Source of the DNA: Flabesymbios commensalis
Lineage: Eukaryota > Annelida > Polychaeta > Terebellida > Flabelligeridae
DNA: 64,000 nt
Reading direction: 5' to 3'
Assembly (NCBI GenBank): GCA_964017125.1
Contig: OZ024902.1
Location: forward strand, 102,020,682-102,084,681
A program made the position numbers and the translations under genes. The notes under the pieces are model-generated. The model was not told the origin of the DNA. It was given only the letters and a program-made list of their open reading frames with translations, and ran no database searches. Below are positions 25,162-36,048 of this stretch, one piece after another. How positions within the stretch are numbered: the stretch's first letter is position 1; every line of letters begins with the position of its first letter.

Positions 25162-25648
25162 GGTTTAAAGAGGTTGCCAACGCTGAAGTGAAACTGAAAG
25201 GGTTAAAGATTGTTCCAGGGCCAGGGGCGGATCCACGATCTGAAGTAAGGGGGTAGCTGGGGTTTGTTGATTTCGGTGGTAATAATATTCAGGCTAATTA
25301 GACTCGTAGAGTCTAGCTTGACGCATTGAGCCTTGAATCTGCTGGGACCAGTGCAAAGGCAGTCTATTGGGATTTGGAGTGTTGACTGCCGACATGACTG
25401 AGTGAGTAAGCTGTCAAACTCACACTCACCAGGCCGTGCATGCCTTGCAGCATACTGTGACGTCACAGTGCAGATGTAGCTTTGTTGTCAGGGATACTGA
25501 CTGGTCTCGCTCTCTAATAACAAAAGCAACACTTCAAATTGTGTTCCGGTATAGTTTAGGGCGAGATCCCTGTAAATATCCCCTTGGTAGTGGGCAACCT
25601 GGCTTGGAATTATGACTGCTCCAATTTGTGAACCAAAAAGGTGGCAAA

Positions 25649-25959
25649 TTAACCCTACTATGTCTATATCTTTACGAATATGGTAAACAAATTGCATCAG
25701 GACTAAAGATAATTGTGTGAGGAATTGAAATTGGGAGGTGTTATATTTAACAGATCTCCGATATTCCGTCATTAAAGGTTAGACTGCAGGTACCCAATAA
25801 CCGAAAAAACCGTGTCGAGACAAGGTCCCGGCATTTTACAAACTTCGGATTCAAATTAATCTTACAAGATGAAACAACACTCACCTGAGACTATAGATTG
25901 GCACTTCTCTCACACATTCTATGTTCGTTGATGGGACTAGTCAGCAACAATAACAAATG
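25649..25959 (+). repeat. 311-bp direct repeat, left copy
   Basis: Starts TTAACCCTACTATGTC and ends AGCAACAATAACAAATG. The same 311 bp recur at 27858-28168 with only a couple of base changes. The two copies exactly bracket the 1.9-kb duplicated segment. It lacks TG...CA ends, a primer-binding site or a polypurine tract, so it is not an LTR. A minus-strand frame of about 94 codons (25488-25772) overlaps it and is not recognised. Confidence 0.9.
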
Positions 25960-27858
25960 ATGCATCAGCTTGAAAAATCGAAAATGAGCAAAGTATATCC
26001 CAAGAATCTCTAGATCAGACATGTATATTATTTGACGAAATGGCTGTGGTATTGATGAACAAGATTTTTACAAAGATTCTTTTAATAATTGTAGTGATCT
26101 GGCCGACTCCTTTGTGAATGCAATTGGCACATTTATGTACTGTTTGATAAAAACACTGTGAAGTCATCGATGACAGATCGAAAGACAGCAACGAACAGGT
26201 GAAAAATCATTGTACAAGCCAGAAGTTGAAGACTCCATACAGATCAGAGATTGTTTTGTAGATAAAAAAACTAAAGAACTTCTAACACTTTATTTAGCTC
26301 AAATGTGGTAGAAAAAAGTAATCAGCAGTCACATCAAAAACCCATAAAGGTGTATTATCAAATCAGTCCGCAGAAAATGTTGTAGATCTGAATAGTAGTG
26401 AGGAAGAAGCAGACACTCTTCTTATTCTTTATGCTGCCGGGATACATCAAACAGGATATGATGTACATAAAATCTAATGCATCGGACACAGATGTCATGG
26501 TTTTGGCAATTTCAGCGATTGAAAAACTGAGAGGTAACACATCAATCATAGAAGGAACTGGCCCAAGACGTCGCATTGTGAAGCTGCAGCCAATCTATGA
26601 TGCTCTTGGTGACAAACCATTGGTGGTCGTGACACCACAGGCCATATCTTTGAGACAAGCAAAACATCGTGGTGGAAGTTTTTCTTCAAATCCAATGATA
26701 GCGTAATCAAATCGCTTACTGCCTTGGGAAAATGTCCAGAACCAACAAAAGAAGTGTTTGAAGGGTGTGAGGAATTAATTTGCCGAGTGCTGAGAGTAAA
26801 AAAAGAAACATTTATTACAGCGAAGGAGCTACAGTGGCATGTATTCTGCGGTCGAGACTTGTAGTGCATTATGACAACCTTGTTACAGATTTTGCTACGG
26901 ATAATGTATGTACCTGGTCAGGGGTATGTAGGTGTCACTCCTGTGTGTGTAGGCCCCTAATCGTGGTGATACACGTTAAAACTTTATTATTATTAATTGT
27001 ATTACCTTTTTAACATAATTTCAATTTTATGACGATGGTTTCTGAGCTTGAATAGGTATATTGTAAATAAATAAATAAATAATTAAATGTGTTGAGAAAT
27101 TATCACCAACTTAAGGTGCTGTTCACATTCGTCGAGCACATCTACAGTGCAGTGTTTAACAAAATGCTCCTATTCCAATGCTACTGCAGCTAGACCTCAG
27201 ACAGCTTGGCTGGTCGCTGGAGGCCTCAGGCAAATTCAAACCCATGGCGACTCCGATTTAGGTACACTTTCTCAGATGAAAATAAACTCTTATTTAGTCT
27301 TGTTGACCTATGTAAATGCTCCTTGATTTTCGGTTGTCACCTCTTTAACATGTATAGGGAGGATACTCGTTTAATCTTAACGATGAGCTATATCTGAGCT
27401 AGAATGATAGTAAAACAGGCCCCAGGATCAGGCACACAGTTTGTAATTAAGGTGTCGTTGTGTTAAGTATGTGTCATGCTGGCTGCTCCTGTAAACAAAA
27501 TAGTATAGAATGTACGGGGTTACGCACACGTGATAGCAAATCCTAATACGTGTAAAAATGTTCAGCATCTCAACATCGATGACAGAGATTATTAGTCACG
27601 AATAATGTACTCTGAAATCTTGTCGGTAGTATTGAATATACACACACAGTATACATAACTATACTTTCATGTTTTTATATTGTTCCAATACGATATATTA
27701 TCAGATAATTATGGTCACACGATTCTGTTATACTCATTTACATAAAACATTAGCCTGTTATGATCAGTTGGCAATCAATTGGATCATTTTATTCACTTGG
27801 GGTATAGTTACCTTTACATATATGCAATCAGATTAACATTTTAAACACTAATGCATAT
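25958..27858 (+). repeat. inserted copy of the 16.86-18.76 kb segment
   Basis: Near-identical to 16861-18761, in the same orientation. The junctions are sharp: on the left AACAAATG|ATGCATCAG, sharing TG with the source, and on the right AATGCATAT|TAACCC. It contains the EEADT...DTDV region again (26398-26706) and carries the same breaks, so it was copied after the gene had decayed. Confidence 0.93.
26398..26810 (+). pseudogene. second copy of the EEADT/DTDV gene 3' part
   Basis: It encodes the same fragments as the copy 9097 bp upstream (SDTDVMVLAISAIEKL, then RRRIVKLQPIYDALGDKP). It has no promoter or start of its own and is a passive passenger of the duplication. Confidence 0.75.
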
Positions 27859-28168
27859 TAACCCTACTATGTCTATATCTTTACGAATATGGTAAACAAA
27901 TTGCATCAGGACTAAAGATAATTGTGTGAGGAATTGAAATTGGGAGGTGTTATATTTAACAGATCTCCGATATTCCGTCATTAAAGGTTAGACTGCAGGT
28001 ACCCAATAACCGAAAAAACCGTGTCGAGACAAGGTCCCGGCATTTTACAAACTTCGGATTCAAATTAGTCTTACAAGATAAAACAACACTCACCTGAGAC
28101 TATAGATTGGCACTTCTCTCACACATTCTATGTTCGTTGATGGGACTAGTCAGCAACAATAACAAATG
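27858..28168 (+). repeat. 311-bp direct repeat, right copy
   Basis: Partner of 25649-25959. Seen differences include ATTAGTCTTACAAGATAAAAC here against ATTAATCTTACAAGATGAAAC on the left. Confidence 0.9.
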
Positions 28169-28292
28169 TCAGAATAGTGATAAAATTGAACTTGAACAAC
28201 GGCACCACAGAACCCTGCGAAACGGAATTTTGTCCATGTGGCTCAAAAATTCCGTGGTTGGACCAGGAAGTGGATCCCATGTCAAACGAGAC

Positions 28293-28305
28293 TAACACGC
28301 CCTAT
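28293..28305 (+). repeat. left terminal repeat of the satellite-bearing element
   Basis: TAACACGCCCTAT directly precedes the 73-bp array and is the exact inverse of 4087-4099. Confidence 0.6.
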
Positions 28306-28704
28306 CAGGGGATGTTGTCGTGCATGGAGCCGTATTCTCCAATGGAGGTCAGATCTTATCTTAAACCGCTAACAGAATCAGGGGATGTCCCAGCAAACAC
28401 GACACGTTGACCCAATGCTGGGCTAATTTTGGTCCAGAGCCGTAGGCGGTGGGCCAACGTTAGACCAGCATTGGGTCAACATGCCGTGTTTGCTGGGGTT
28501 GTAGTGCATGGAGCCGTATTCTCCAATGGAGGTCAGAGCTTATCTTAAACCGCTAACAGAATCAGGGGATGTTGTCGTGCATGGAGCCGTATTCTCCAAT
28601 GAAGGTCAGAGCTTATCTTAAACCGCTAACAGAATCAGGGGATGTTGTCGTGCATGGAGCCGTATTCTCCAATGAAGGTCAGATCTTATCTTAAACCGCT
28701 ATCA
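28306..28704 (+). repeat. second 73-bp satellite array, about 4 copies
   Basis: Same unit as 2985-4088. The second copy is split after GGGGATGT by a palindromic MITE (28389-28497). The array stops at AACCGCTATCAG, where a piggyBac-like MITE begins. Some units share GTCAGATCTTATC with late copies of the first array, which suggests a common source. Confidence 0.95.
28389..28497. mobile_element. palindromic CCCAGCAAACAC MITE inside a satellite unit
   Basis: A clean 109-bp insertion. The ends are CCCAGCAAACACG and CGTGTTTGCTGGG, the inner arms TTGACCCAATGCTGG and CCAGCATTGGGTCAA, and the centre GAGCCGTAGGCGG. Because the target unit is known from its neighbours, the target duplication can be read directly as 2 bp (GT at 28387-28388 and 28498-28499). 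This is the best copy for defining the family's ends. Confidence 0.92.
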
Positions 28705-28922
28705 GCACGACTATACCGTTAGTCGTTTTAATTTGTTTTATTAGCTGATCAAATCGTCTTTTATATTGAGATGAAATGAGTGTTTAAGCATCAAGATTTG
28801 CAAATGTTTGGTCTCAAATTAAACAAATATAGATTATTGTCAGCCACTTGAAGTTATGGATCGCGGTAGCGAGACACAACTTCAAGTGGCTGATTTTTTT
28901 TAAATTTAGCGCTTTAAGGGTT
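28705..28922. mobile_element. piggyBac-like MITE, GTCGTTTT subfamily
   Basis: Contains TAGTCGTTTTAATTTGTTTTATTAG, then AAGATTTGCAAAT, then the hairpin CCACTTGAAGTTATGGATCGCG / GCGAGACACAACTTCAAGTGG. It ends CGCTTTAAGGGTTAA. Copies of this subfamily lie at 35.46, 37.86 (inverted) and 38.21 kb. Confidence 0.65.
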
Positions 28923-28924
28923 AA

Positions 28925-31900
28925 CGTTTTACATAAAATCGCAAATTTTCAGGGATCGCTGTAAATTCTGCGACAAGCAGATAGGTTTCGCAATCCTAAC
29001 ACTATACAAAAGTTAACAATCGTAAGTTAGCATCCTAAAATTAATATTTCAACTTATTCGAGCATGGCTCATGAAGAACAAACTGCCACTTTGTTTGATA
29101 TCTTAATATTTAAATTATTTTTCACAATCAGGTCTTGCTTAATTTAAACCTATCAACACATTGTAAAAGGATTCACTAATATTTAAAATGTTATTCTCTC
29201 ATGTTTGGAACACAACAGTAATTTATTTAACATATATGACAGTCGTGTATTTTTGGTGAGTCATTATCTATTATAACTTGTAACCTATATTTAACAGACC
29301 GAGACAAGGGTTGAAATGAGCGCTGTGTTCTGTGAGTCGTGAAAGGATCACATAAGGTGAATCAAGAAACATTATGATCAGCATCGTTAACGTTACACCA
29401 AACTAGTGTTGTCTAGTGTTGTTTTACTGTTGGTCCACCGTCGGCGACTCTGACCCAACATTAAAACAGCACCGGGTAAACGTCGCATATTCACTGAAAC
29501 GTGCAGATAATGACAGCGCCCCTATTTTCAAACGCGATAATCAGATAATAACGCGTATAAAATGTGAAAAGTGGCGATTAGAAAATATACAGTCCTGTAT
29601 ATATTATATCCTTACAAATGGCAATAGGTCTACCTATGCTATAAAATGTAAGCAAATAATGTGGCAATTATATGTGTTTATTTGTGATATACAGCGTGTT
29701 TATACGCCTGATGGGGTCTGTCCATGCAGGGCCTCTGGCACAGACTGGTACGGCCTATCGACCATCTGACACACCTCAATGAACACTTCAATACATTTCC
29801 GTATGACTAATTTGAGAACTTCATTTGAAATCACGTCCTGTCTCAGCTAAGCCGTCGTTATTTGGTAATCTGGAATAGTATTTGAGCGCACATGGCTAAG
29901 ATATATAATAAACAGTACTGATGGTAAGAGCGCCAGTAGTTTATTTGACTTTCCAGTTAAAAAAAACATGCAAAAAAGGGTACAATATCATTATTTTTAT
30001 TTTTTCCAACATGTTATTAACTTTGTTTGACGGGAACAGATCGAAACGGCTTCTACGATGCCTGTCAACTATGAGTACAGAGCGGAAATTGTGCATTCGT
30101 TTTCAGTCAGCTATCCCAAGTTCGAACCCACGGGAACATAAGAATTATGTTGAACCAATTTTGGGTAAATGTTGTGCTAGCGTCGTGGTCAGTGAATAAA
30201 CATTGACATAACATTGGTTCAATGGCTCGTGCTTTTCTGGGAAGGATATAGACTGGTTGACTTCAATGACTGTATAGAATCAGTATCGGTACAATCCGAC
30301 TGCCTTTTATGCATTTCTGGCACACATGTTTGACTGGTCCCAACATAATGACAATAACAATATAGTGCATCGTTTATAAGCAAAATTCAGTGCGAATACA
30401 TATTATGCACTTAAATGTAGATAATATAATAATCTATCATGATAAAGGTCTTATCAGAGTTTTTCATGATAAATTGAGGGAAGAAATATCCATAGGCTTA
30501 CCGTAATGATTATGTAATGTTAACAATTATTTATCGGCGGATTATTACAATGGTTTCTAACCTGAAATATATTTCTATTCCTTCCAACTTTTCACAACTT
30601 AACTCTTGTTTCAAAACTCCTATTACGTTGAAAACAAACGCTAAATTATACTTTGCATCGGTAATACATCTTTTAAAAAAATATGTATATTTTTTAATGT
30701 ACATTGTATTATCATGGCTACTTGTCATGTAGCAAAACGTTACACAATTTATTCACGAAGTAACAACTACTTCCTTGTGAGTTTCATGAGAAAGTGTTAA
30801 TTCAAATTCGTCCAGTTTTAATATTGTCCAATAAATACGTTTGAGTAACTTCGTCTGGTTAACTTATGTTTAAAACAAGACGTTGGGTCATCGGGTTGAT
30901 ATTAACCCATCGTATGCGACGTTGATCCAACATTAAAACCATATTGGTTCAACATATACTAGTATTATAATAGCCGCCGGTTCATCAAGTATACGTCATC
31001 GCACCATTCTTGCTGAATCATTCTGCTTCGACAAATTCCAGAGATTTAACCCCTTGGAAAGTAAGGCTCCATTGAAGCGCTCTCTGGCTCCTAATCATTT
31101 TAATACAAATGAGTAGAATACGAGCCTAAAATTATAAAATATGTCCCAATTTGCGAAGCAATCAATCGATCATAATATTAACCTTTTTAGCGCGGGTACT
31201 GCCTTTATACGTCAGAATCTGCCATCTGTTGACGGCATGTTCTGACGTATTAAGACGGTCCCCGCACTGAAATAATTAAAATATTTCTAATGGTCGTAGA
31301 CTCATAACATAGGTATATTCAAATGAATCAAGAAGAGCTCGCTAAGACTTTCAGGGGCCGAGGATTATTTCAAATTGAAAGAAACCTTTAGTCTCCTTGG
31401 TTTATACGAAAGTATTTCAGTGCTTTAATTATCATCTATGTCATCTATGTGTATATATATATATATAATTACCTCGCGAAAAAAAATCGATTACAACGTT
31501 TTTACACTCTCTAAAGAGCTTTAACTGAACGAAATTTAAATATGAGATATATTCTGCAATGTGCCATATTTAAAAACAAGATTTGTAGCTTACACTAACT
31601 CCGGTGTCCCCCCCCCCCCCGCCGGTGACTATAAGTACCTCGCCCTTGCATGCATGTTGACAGGTATACCGTGCCCGGCAGACCAAACAAGCGTGACAGC
31701 CTCACAGTGCGAGGAGTCATTATCAGATACATAGTGGTGACACGGAGGAGAAGACCTGCTGTAGTGCTCTGTGGCAGGTATTCCTGTCACTGACAAACAC
31801 ATATAGACTGGATATAACACATCACCAACATATCTGACCACCGCATCCACCATGGACTAAAACAGGACTACCTTGAAAAGTTTCTTCAACGCCTTATTTC

Positions 31901-31960
31901 TTCATTCGTGACAACACAGTGTGACGTTTCGAGGAGTCTTCACCCATCGCACAGATCGCG
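28925..31960. other. intergenic DNA with MITE scraps
   Basis: No gene is recognised. Fragments of the palindromic family lie at about 29415-29490 (GTTGGTCCACCGTCGGCGAC) and 30885-30960. An imperfect hairpin lies at about 31190-31268 (TACGTCAGAATCTG ... TTCTGACGTATTAAGACGG). The frames at 29416-29769 and 29921-30199 cross MITE remains or lack splice and codon support. Confidence 0.45.
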
Positions 31961-31969
31961 GCTGTTGCC
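31861..31969 (+). promoter_or_regulatory. 5' leader of the secreted-protein gene
   Basis: The sequence before the ATG at 31970 is more GC-rich than its surroundings, and the start context GTTGCCATGGCG is a good animal Kozak site. No TATA box is evident. The transcription start is unknown. Confidence 0.35.
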
Positions 31970-32147
31970 ATGGCGATATTTGGGGGACATGGCGCCAGGG
32001 TTCGCCGGGATGCCACCTTTTTGTTGCTGGTCGTGATGTTGGAGACGTGCACAGCTCACGTGAGACTAACATGGCCTCCAGCCAGGACGTACGCTTTGGA
32101 TTTCCTGGATAACGTGAGGACGACTGGTCCCTGTGGCATGCCCAGAG
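31970..32147 (+). CDS. secreted protein, exon 1 (signal peptide)
   Basis: ATG at 31970 in good context opens a 59-codon exon that ends at a consensus donor, CCAGAG|GTGAGT, in phase 1. Residues 1-29 form a signal peptide: a basic stretch (GARVRRD), a hydrophobic core (ATFLLLVVMLE), then CTA before HVRLTWPPARTYALDFLDN and GPCGMPRG. If cleavage follows CTA, the mature protein begins with His, then R-LTWPPAR. An N-terminal His after signal cleavage is the copper-binding feature of LPMO and BIM1/X325-type proteins. Here it is suggestive only. The PPAR...DFLDN...GPCG pattern looks like a conserved extracellular module, but I cannot name the gene. Exon 2 continues the frame. Confidence 0.7.
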
Positions 32148-32462
32148 GTGAGTGAAAGCCACCATGGTTAACGTTTCCAGTTTGCTGGAATCATCGTAAT
32201 CATTGGCTAAAATTAAATACCCGTAGCAAAAATAATGATTCAACTTTTGTGTGATCTGTATTTAGCTATTTTACAGTCCATTTTGCGTCAATGTCAAAAT
32301 TTGTAGTATTTCCTTGTATAGATTTATATTACTAATTAATGCATATTCTTTAATAATTGTATTATGTGTAGCACACAAACCACACCAGGACTACCATACC
32401 AAGTCAAGAGGCTGTAACTGCTAACTTCTAAAGTAAGCACATACCTCATTTTGGCTTTGCAG

Positions 32463-32603
32463 ACCTGTACTATCGTGACTCCTTCACACACGAGTACAAT
32501 ACGCGTGAATCAAACGTTTTCATTCAAAACACGGGATATACACGACACCACAGTATCAATAGCTCAATTAGGAGTCAATGGGTCTCTGACGCCCATATGA
32601 CAG
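32463..32603 (+). CDS. secreted protein, exon 2
   Basis: The acceptor TTTTGGCTTTGCAG and the donor CATATGACAG|GTATGA bound 141 nt, entered and left in phase 1. Joined to exon 1 it stays open, beginning DLYYRDSFTHEYNTRESN, passing RHHSINSSIRSQW, and ending VSDAHMT. The residues are polar with one N-glycosylation-type NSS, as expected for an extracellular protein. A symmetrical 1-1 exon is common in secreted modular genes. It is too short for standalone gene finders, and the open frame through both junctions is the main evidence. Confidence 0.6.
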
Positions 32604-33074
32604 GTATGATATGCATGACTGAATTTATTATATCACTCTACATCAAAGAAGTGACAAGAAGAAGTTTAAAAATAGTTTTTTCACATCTTGCTTCTTTCAA
32701 GATCACTAAGCAAGTCAATTTCTTAATGAGCGTTAGCTGTATTAAAGAAAAAATAATATAGATATGTTTCCGTTCTGTATGGTCAATAGCTGATAACATA
32801 TATAGGGCCTATTATGAGCCATAGAATGCGGTCACTTTAGCCTATATATTTTATTTGCACAATTTCGCAAAGCCAATCTCATAAACAAATCACCTGCCCT
32901 AGCATAGCTGGGTGATTTTGGAAATAATATGAATTATTTCACATGTAACGGCTAAACGTGAAATCAATGAAGCTGGTCTTAAATAAATCCAGCACTTCCG
33001 TGATCACCTGATAAATCGACTAGATGTACATGTAGCCTACATTGAGCAGTGAGGCGTGACCAATGGAACCTGAA

Positions 33075-33183
33075 CACAGCAAACACGAGACGTTGTGCCA
33101 ATGTTGGATTAAAGCTGGGCCAGCGATATAGCCGGTGTCCTAAAATTAATCCAGCATTCACACAACCATCTGTGCTTGTTGGG
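33075..33183. mobile_element. palindromic CCCAGCAAACAC MITE, diverged
   Basis: CACAGCAAACACGAGACG...GCTGGGCCAGCGATATAGCCGG...GTGCTTGTTGGG. It lies in the intron after exon 2 of the secreted-protein gene. Confidence 0.7.
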
Positions 33184-33678
33184 TGTTTTTTCCTTGGTCA
33201 CACAACACTATTCTTAAAATGTACGGCAATTCTCCCACTTCAGCTTATACAAGCCAATCAATCGTGTTATTGTGCATTTTGTAGTCGTATAAATAAATCC
33301 CCACTTCAAATTATCGAATCATATTGTTTTGAAATTGCCATAAACGAACTGAATTTTAAAAAAGAAAAGGAATATATTTATATTATCTTAAAACTTGTGA
33401 CGAGACTGAACATTAATAAAATAAATTAATAATGCTAATTCTTTTAAATGATCTAAGTATTCGATCTAGGTATTCCATATATTATGTGTCATATTTCTGG
33501 GAAGTTCAAAGTGGTAATACAGGTCAAATGTGAGCGGGTCAACTACGGCAAACTAAAATCAGAGATTGTTTATAGTAAAAATCTCTGCTAAAATCTATTT
33601 TTCTGTCTTCTTTTTGTTTAGAGGAATGTTAACTAATGCAAAGTAATAAGTTCAAAAGTTCTGACCCAGCATGATCTT

Positions 33679-33787
33679 CCCAGCCAACACGAGACATTGA
33701 CCCAATGTTAGGTTAATGTTGGTCCACCGTCTTCGACGCTGGACCAACATTAACCCAACATTGGGTCAATGTCTCGTGTTCGCAGGC
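33679..33787. mobile_element. palindromic CCCAGCAAACAC MITE, full length
   Basis: CCCAGCCAACACGAGACATTG and CAATGTCTCGTGTTCGCAGG ends; inner arms GACCCAATGTTAGGTTAATG and CATTAACCCAACATTGGGTC; centre CACCGTCTTCGACGCTGG. It is almost perfectly palindromic except at the centre. It lies in the same intron. Confidence 0.9.
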
Positions 33788-34025
33788 ACATGGTTACTGT
33801 CCATTGATTGGCACACTTATTCTCATTGAAAAATACCTGTCGGTATTAAAGGACTAAGATATTTAGCGCGCCAGCAGTGTTCAGTTGGGCGTGCCTAAAC
33901 TATAAAAGTGGCAGCCAGTACCAGGCGATTATCATGTGCCAGCAGCACGATTAGATGCGGTAATTTAATGTTGGGCCACCGTCTATGACGTTTGCCCATG
34001 ATCAAACCAGCATATATATGTTCAG

Positions 34026-34122
34026 CGTATGGTGCTCGGTGGAGGGAGACAAGCCTGAGAGGTGTGGTCAACTGTCAAAATTCGCGGAACAAGGGTCCCC
34101 CAGAAGACAATAGTGCCTGTGG
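34026..34122 (+). CDS. secreted protein, possible exon 3
   Basis: The acceptor TATATGTTCAG and the donor TGTGG|GTAAGC bound 97 nt. Read in the phase left by exon 2, it gives AYGARWRETSLRGVVNCQN, then SRNKGPPEDNSACG, with two cysteines and no stop. The fit of phase, polar composition and splice signals supports it. The exon lies just after a palindromic MITE fragment (about 33965-34025), so a chance frame is possible. The next exon would be in phase 2 and was not found in this window. Confidence 0.45.
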
Positions 34123-34354
34123 GTAAGCCAAGGCCCTATTCCATAATAATACTAAATATGCGTTTCATACCCAAAGCCTCCTTAAGAGCAGGTTCTCAAA
34201 TCACAGCAAGTTCATATATACTTGAGCGACATCTATGAGTTAATAATTCAAAGCACTTTGCCCTTGCCCCTATTTGGTCGCTGGCTTGCAAACAAACTGA
34301 CTGTATTACTGCTGGGATTTGGAAACTGCTTGACCCCAAAAGCTTGTATTGACA

Positions 34355-34463
34355 CTCAGTAAACACAAAACATTTGTATAACTTCATGCAATGTTGGACC
34401 AACGGAGAAAACGTTGGGCCGACGTTGTATAAATGTTATACAAAAGTATTGTGTTTGCTGGGA
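34355..34463. mobile_element. palindromic CCCAGCAAACAC MITE, TTGTATAA subfamily
   Basis: CTCAGTAAACACAAAACATTTG to GTATTGTGTTTGCTGGG, with ACCAACGGAGAAAACGTTGGG at the centre. Confidence 0.85.
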
Positions 34464-34498
34464 GCTGCAGGAGGACTTTCTCTCAAACATTGTACATT

Positions 34499-34579
34499 TA
34501 TTCAATGCTGGTTCAATGTTGGGACAGCGTCGTAGACGTTGGCCTAGCATTAAAACAGCATTGGATCAATGTCTCGTTT
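34499..34579. mobile_element. palindromic MITE fragment
   Basis: TTCAATGCTGGTTCAATGTTGGGACAGCGTCGTAGACG and its mirror ending ATGTCTCG. The outer left end is lost. Confidence 0.7.
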
Positions 34580-34980
34580 AAGTGGTATCTTGTAATCAGT
34601 TCGGTGGATATAATAATGCCGTCAATCTGTACTCAATAGGCAACTGTTGGCCTACACTTGACCGTCCCAGGCATGCGCATTTTGCAGTTGAACACTAGTT
34701 TAATATTATTTAGAGTATCACCGATATCTCTACTATCGCTGACATTACCACCGACTGCGTGTATTCCTAGCAAACGCGGGAATTTTAATTTAGTCCATCC
34801 ATCATATAAGATTTTTGTTTCGCCTAAGGTCTATTCTTTTGACAAGGCTCATTTCTCTCTTCTCCATATAACTATTTCTATTTTGACAAAATAATCTAAA
34901 TCAATCATGATGATTGCTGAGTGGGCAATTGAAACGACTACTACATGCATTTCAAAATTTCAAATAAAATCACTTGTTCG

Positions 34981-35226
34981 TTCAAACCGCATCGTCACGA
35001 CATTCGTTCTTGTTGCTAGAGTTTCTCCATTATTTTGGATAAATTGCGTTTGTACTATACCTGGATATTAAATGTGACATCAATCAGCAGTATTTGAAAA
35101 CAGTTTACCTCCATTTTGTCAAATCTGAATAATTTTCACTCACTTGAAGTTGTGGATCGCGTCAGCGAGACACAATTTCAAGCGGGTGAAAATTCAGATT
35201 AAATAATTTGGCGGTTAAAGGGTTAA
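34981..35226. mobile_element. piggyBac-like MITE, GGCGGTTAAAGG subfamily
   Basis: Contains AATGTGACATCAATCAGCAG, GTCAAATCTGAATAATTTTC, the hairpin CACTTGAAGTTGTGGATCGCG / GCGAGACACAATTTCAAG, and the end TTTGGCGGTTAAAGGGTTAA. It is closely related to 59209-59454. A further, diverged hairpin copy adjoins at about 35245-35310. Confidence 0.65.
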
Positions 35227-35456
35227 AGCGCAAATTGAATATTTGAATGTTTCACCAACTTGAAGTTGTGTCTCGCTACCGCTACCCACAATATCAAGTT
35301 GATGAAACGTGAAGTGGCAGTTTTGCTGATTCAACACAAATTAAATCAAAATGCTTGTTTTCGTTAGTCAGAAATCCGTCAGTCCGAATGTTATCAATCT
35401 TGCAGACTTGAGACAAGAAAGACATTTGAAAATGACAATAAACGTCAATCCATGAC

Positions 35457-35655
35457 CCGCTAAACATGACTATAGTCGGATAGTCGTTTTCAGTTTGTTT
35501 TAATAATCGATTAAATGATTGTTATTGGGAGTGAAATGTGTGTTTAATAATCAATATTTGCAAATGTTTGGTCTCAAATTAAACAAATATCAGTATTTTT
35601 CACCCACTTGAGGTTGTGGGTCGCAATTTCAAGTAGGTGCAAATAAACGCCACCA
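35457..35655. mobile_element. piggyBac-like MITE, GTCGTTTT subfamily, decayed
   Basis: TAGTCGTTTTCAGTTTGTTTTAATAA...CAATATTTGCAAATGTTTGGTC...CACCCACTTGAGGTTGTGGGTCGC. One hairpin arm is shortened. Confidence 0.55.
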
Positions 35656-36048
35656 GTTGCGCCTAGCACTCGGGCGATGAGTTGTTGAATATCATAGGGT
35701 CACGCGTCAGCGATGACATAACTAATGACCAAATGAGTCACGTTTGTCAAGTCACGACATGTCTTGGCATACAACTAGTCTTTTATGTGACCGGAAGTGA
35801 CGGCCACGTCGCTATCATGACTCGGCAAATAATATACAGAAATCTTATTATAGAATCCCACTGTCCAGTGATGACGATGATGTCCTTGTTATATGACTAA
35901 AATACAAAAATAAGCTAGCCTTGAACAGCAATCGTGCTACGCAATTTTGTCCAGAATGGTTGGCAGTCTAATAACTTGCTTGTTTCACATTTAGACATCG
36001 AAATAAACCAAATAATCACATGTTTTTGGAATATTTCTTTAGTAGGCC

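Noticed and set aside
25649-28168. 311-bp direct repeats as LTRs of a retroelement
   Set aside because: No TG...CA ends, primer-binding site, polypurine tract or pol motifs; the interior is a copy of DNA found 9 kb away without the repeats.
28107-28410. Overlapping frames of 62 and 77 codons
   Set aside because: They run through the 311-bp repeat and the 73-bp satellite; no domain, splice or start support.
34356-34639. Frames across palindromic MITEs (also at 42278-42548, 48842-49322 and 19578-19835)
   Set aside because: Near-palindromic elements give mirror frames on both strands; the peptides repeat between copies only because the element does.
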